Assembly (NCBI GenBank): GCA_023053545.1
Contig: JAKZAN010000004.1
Span: 4,402,001 to 4,466,000, forward strand
Reading direction: 5' to 3'
Length of the DNA stretch: 64,000 nucleotides
Origin: Lepidurus packardi
Taxonomy: Eukaryota; Arthropoda; Branchiopoda; Notostraca; Triopsidae
Shown here: positions 62,431-64,000 of the stretch, in pieces
Layout of the letters: the number at the start of each line of letters is the position of its first letter
Numbering within the stretch: the stretch's first letter is position 1
Made by a program: the position numbers and the translations under genes
The notes under the pieces: generated by a model
The model's input: only the letters and a program-made list of their open reading frames with translations
Told to the model about the DNA's origin: nothing
Database searches by the model: none

Positions 62431-64000
62431 ATGAGTGATAAACAAAAGACGTTGGAGAACTTTTTTAAGAGACAACGGACCAAAGATAACGAAGCCCAAG
62501 AGTCTAAAAAAACTAAAGTAAAAAATAGAAAATATCAGGAGTCGTACCTAAGCTTCGGATTCATTTCAACGGGCGATCCTCTTTGTCCTCACCCACTGTG
62601 TGTAGTTTGTGGCGAACAACTTGCAAATGAAGCTATGCAACCTTCAAAACTGCTTCGCCACATTGAAACTAAGCACCCTGCGTTGAAAGACAAGCTTTTG
62701 GAATTTTTTTGAAAGAAAAAAAAAACGAGAATATCAAGGACAAAAGCAATTCTTAAAGGCCAGCACTACGCTAAATGTATCCTCAATGAGAGCGTCCTTT
62801 TTAGTAGCAAACTGTATTGCTAAGGCGAAGAAGCCCTTCACTATTGGTGAAGAATTAATTTTACCTGCTGCGAAGGACATGTGCCGTGAAATTTTAGGAG
62901 AGGCTGCTGCTCAAAAGATCGCTAACGTTCCTCTTTCCGCTAGTACAGTTACTAGACGAATTGAAGAAATTGCAGGGGATGTTGAATCTCAGTTGTTAGA
63001 AAGGATTGTAATGAAGTACTAAGAGTTACCTTAGTGAAAAGAGTCCTGCGTTGTGTTTGATTGTTTTACTACAGGATGGCTACCAGTTTAGGAGAAAGTA
63101 AGAAACGCAACACAGAAATTACTATTAAAGTAATCTTTATTGATCAGAAGCAACTTGCATTTCACTGGGTTAACACGTAAGAAAGAAAGAAAGATCAGGA
63201 GTCTCAATGTATTAGAATTTAGGTTGTACTCGTAACTGTGTCTGAGTTGAGACTGATTTGTCAGCATTAAGTAATGTCCGAGAACAGTTCGGTTTTCTAC
63301 ATGTTTACAGAGAGGGGGTAGAAGGTTTAAAGAGCCTCACCTAAAAGGGGGTGAGTACGTATTACAGCTGGACAGTTATTTAGATAGATTATTCCCTCAG
63401 TTCGTGGGAAACAGACTGAGACCCGTTAGCTAGTAGTAATACGAGAGGTGGGGTAACATAAATGTCAATGGGAAGGAAACCAGGCCTACGAATTGCAAGG
63501 GAAACGTCTTGAAGATACGAGGTAACTTGCTAAGTAAATTAGGCTAGGGTTAAAAGACACATAACAGCTTTAGCTATAGAGTGGCCAGTACAACTATTGA
63601 ATCCCATCTATGAATTAGGAGTTCAGATCTTCATGACAAAGATTGATAAATCCCCTTGGTACGCAATCCAGGTTGACGAGTCCACCGATGTGGACAACAA
63701 GGCAATAATGCTTGTTTTCGTGCGTTATATTTTCGGCCAAGATGTGCATGAAGATTTACTTTGTTCACTATCATTGCCAACCAATACCACTGCTGCAGAG
63801 TTATTCAAATCTTTGAATAACTACATGTCGGGAAAACTGAACTGGTCATTTTGTGTTAGAATTTCTACGGATGGAGCAGTTGATATGACCGGAAGGATTT
63901 CTGGCTTTACTACTCGGGTCAAAGAGGTCGCCCCTGAATGCGAGTCCACGCACTGTGTCATCCATCGAGAGATGTTGGCTAGTCGTAAAATGTCGCCTGA
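62431..64000 (+). pseudogene. hAT superfamily transposase, ZBED5/SCAND3 type, broken and running off the window
   Basis: Three coding pieces belong to one transposase. 62431-62712: MSDKQKTLENFF, then a BED-type zinc finger with YLSFGFISTGDPLCPHPLC, VVCGEQLAN and LLRHIETKHP (C-x2-C, H-x4-H spacing). About 62714-63010: the AKKPFTIGEELILPAAKDMC region, then PLSASTVTRRIEEIA. About 63632 to the window end: SPWYAIQVDESTDVDNKAIM with the first catalytic Asp of the RNase-H-like fold, later STDGAVDMTGR with the second, then THCVIHREMLASRKMSP. A +1 T in a T run near 62705 closes the first frame, and an insertion of about 620 bp splits the second from the third. The dimerisation end and right terminus lie beyond the window. 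Inactive as read. Confidence 0.85.
63011..63631. mobile_element. Nested nonautonomous element inside the hAT transposase
   Basis: The stretch has no transposase coding and separates two pieces that are contiguous in the family. Its ends are imperfect inverted repeats: GTAATGAAGTACTAA at 63010 and, read inverted from 63632, GTCATGAAGATCTGA, 11 of 15 identical. The flanks AAGGATTG and AAAGATTG could be an 8-bp target duplication with one difference, which would suit another hAT element. The exact border is uncertain by a few bases. Confidence 0.6.

Overview
This is a eukaryotic nuclear window, most likely from an arthropod. It holds six multi-exon protein genes of conserved metazoan families, with GT-AG introns often only 50-120 nt long. 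The arthropod call rests on a CCK/sulfakinin-type receptor, a large lipid transfer protein with a C-terminal von Willebrand D module, and above all an IDLSRF-like (prohormone-4-type) neuropeptide precursor on the minus strand. The order and species cannot be decided from this sequence. All exon borders were traced by eye from splice consensus, reading phase and remembered family alignments; no search was run.

Layout. 1-2971: no gene recognised. 2972-18628 (+): CCK/sulfakinin-type GPCR with large introns, one of which carries an X-box next to a CRE. 19267-21997 (+): ADCK2-type mitochondrial aarF kinase. 22580-24643 (+): CHAF1B (CAF-1 p60). 24920-27165: repeat island with a 964-bp inverted-repeat element, a pogo-like end and a minus-strand LINE reverse-transcriptase fragment. 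27287-30098 (+): CTP synthase. 31031-38225 (+): vitellogenin-family protein behind a good TATA box. 40383-46869 (+): unconventional myosin VI. 49126-50116 (-): IDLSRF-like neuropeptide prohormone.

From about 51.7 kb to the end the window is almost entirely mobile DNA. A roughly 9.4-kb inverted-repeat structure (arms about 51950-54760 and 58179-61315) encloses repeated exon-like modules, a tRNA-like SINE head and a (TA)n tract of about 595 bp. It is followed by a degraded non-LTR retrotransposon tail (61391-61969) and the 5' part of a hAT transposase of the ZBED5/SCAND3 type. That transposase is broken by a one-base frameshift and a nested insertion of about 620 bp, and it runs off the window.

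The genes are not an operon or a pathway. Housekeeping functions (nucleotide synthesis, chromatin assembly, mitochondrial coenzyme Q-type kinase, actin motor) sit beside reproductive and neuroendocrine genes. The neuropeptide precursor and the peptide receptor share the window, but nothing in the sequence shows that they are ligand and receptor. The most interesting parts are the neuropeptide gene, which is easy to miss because its three exons are short and antisense to everything else, and the large palindromic element.
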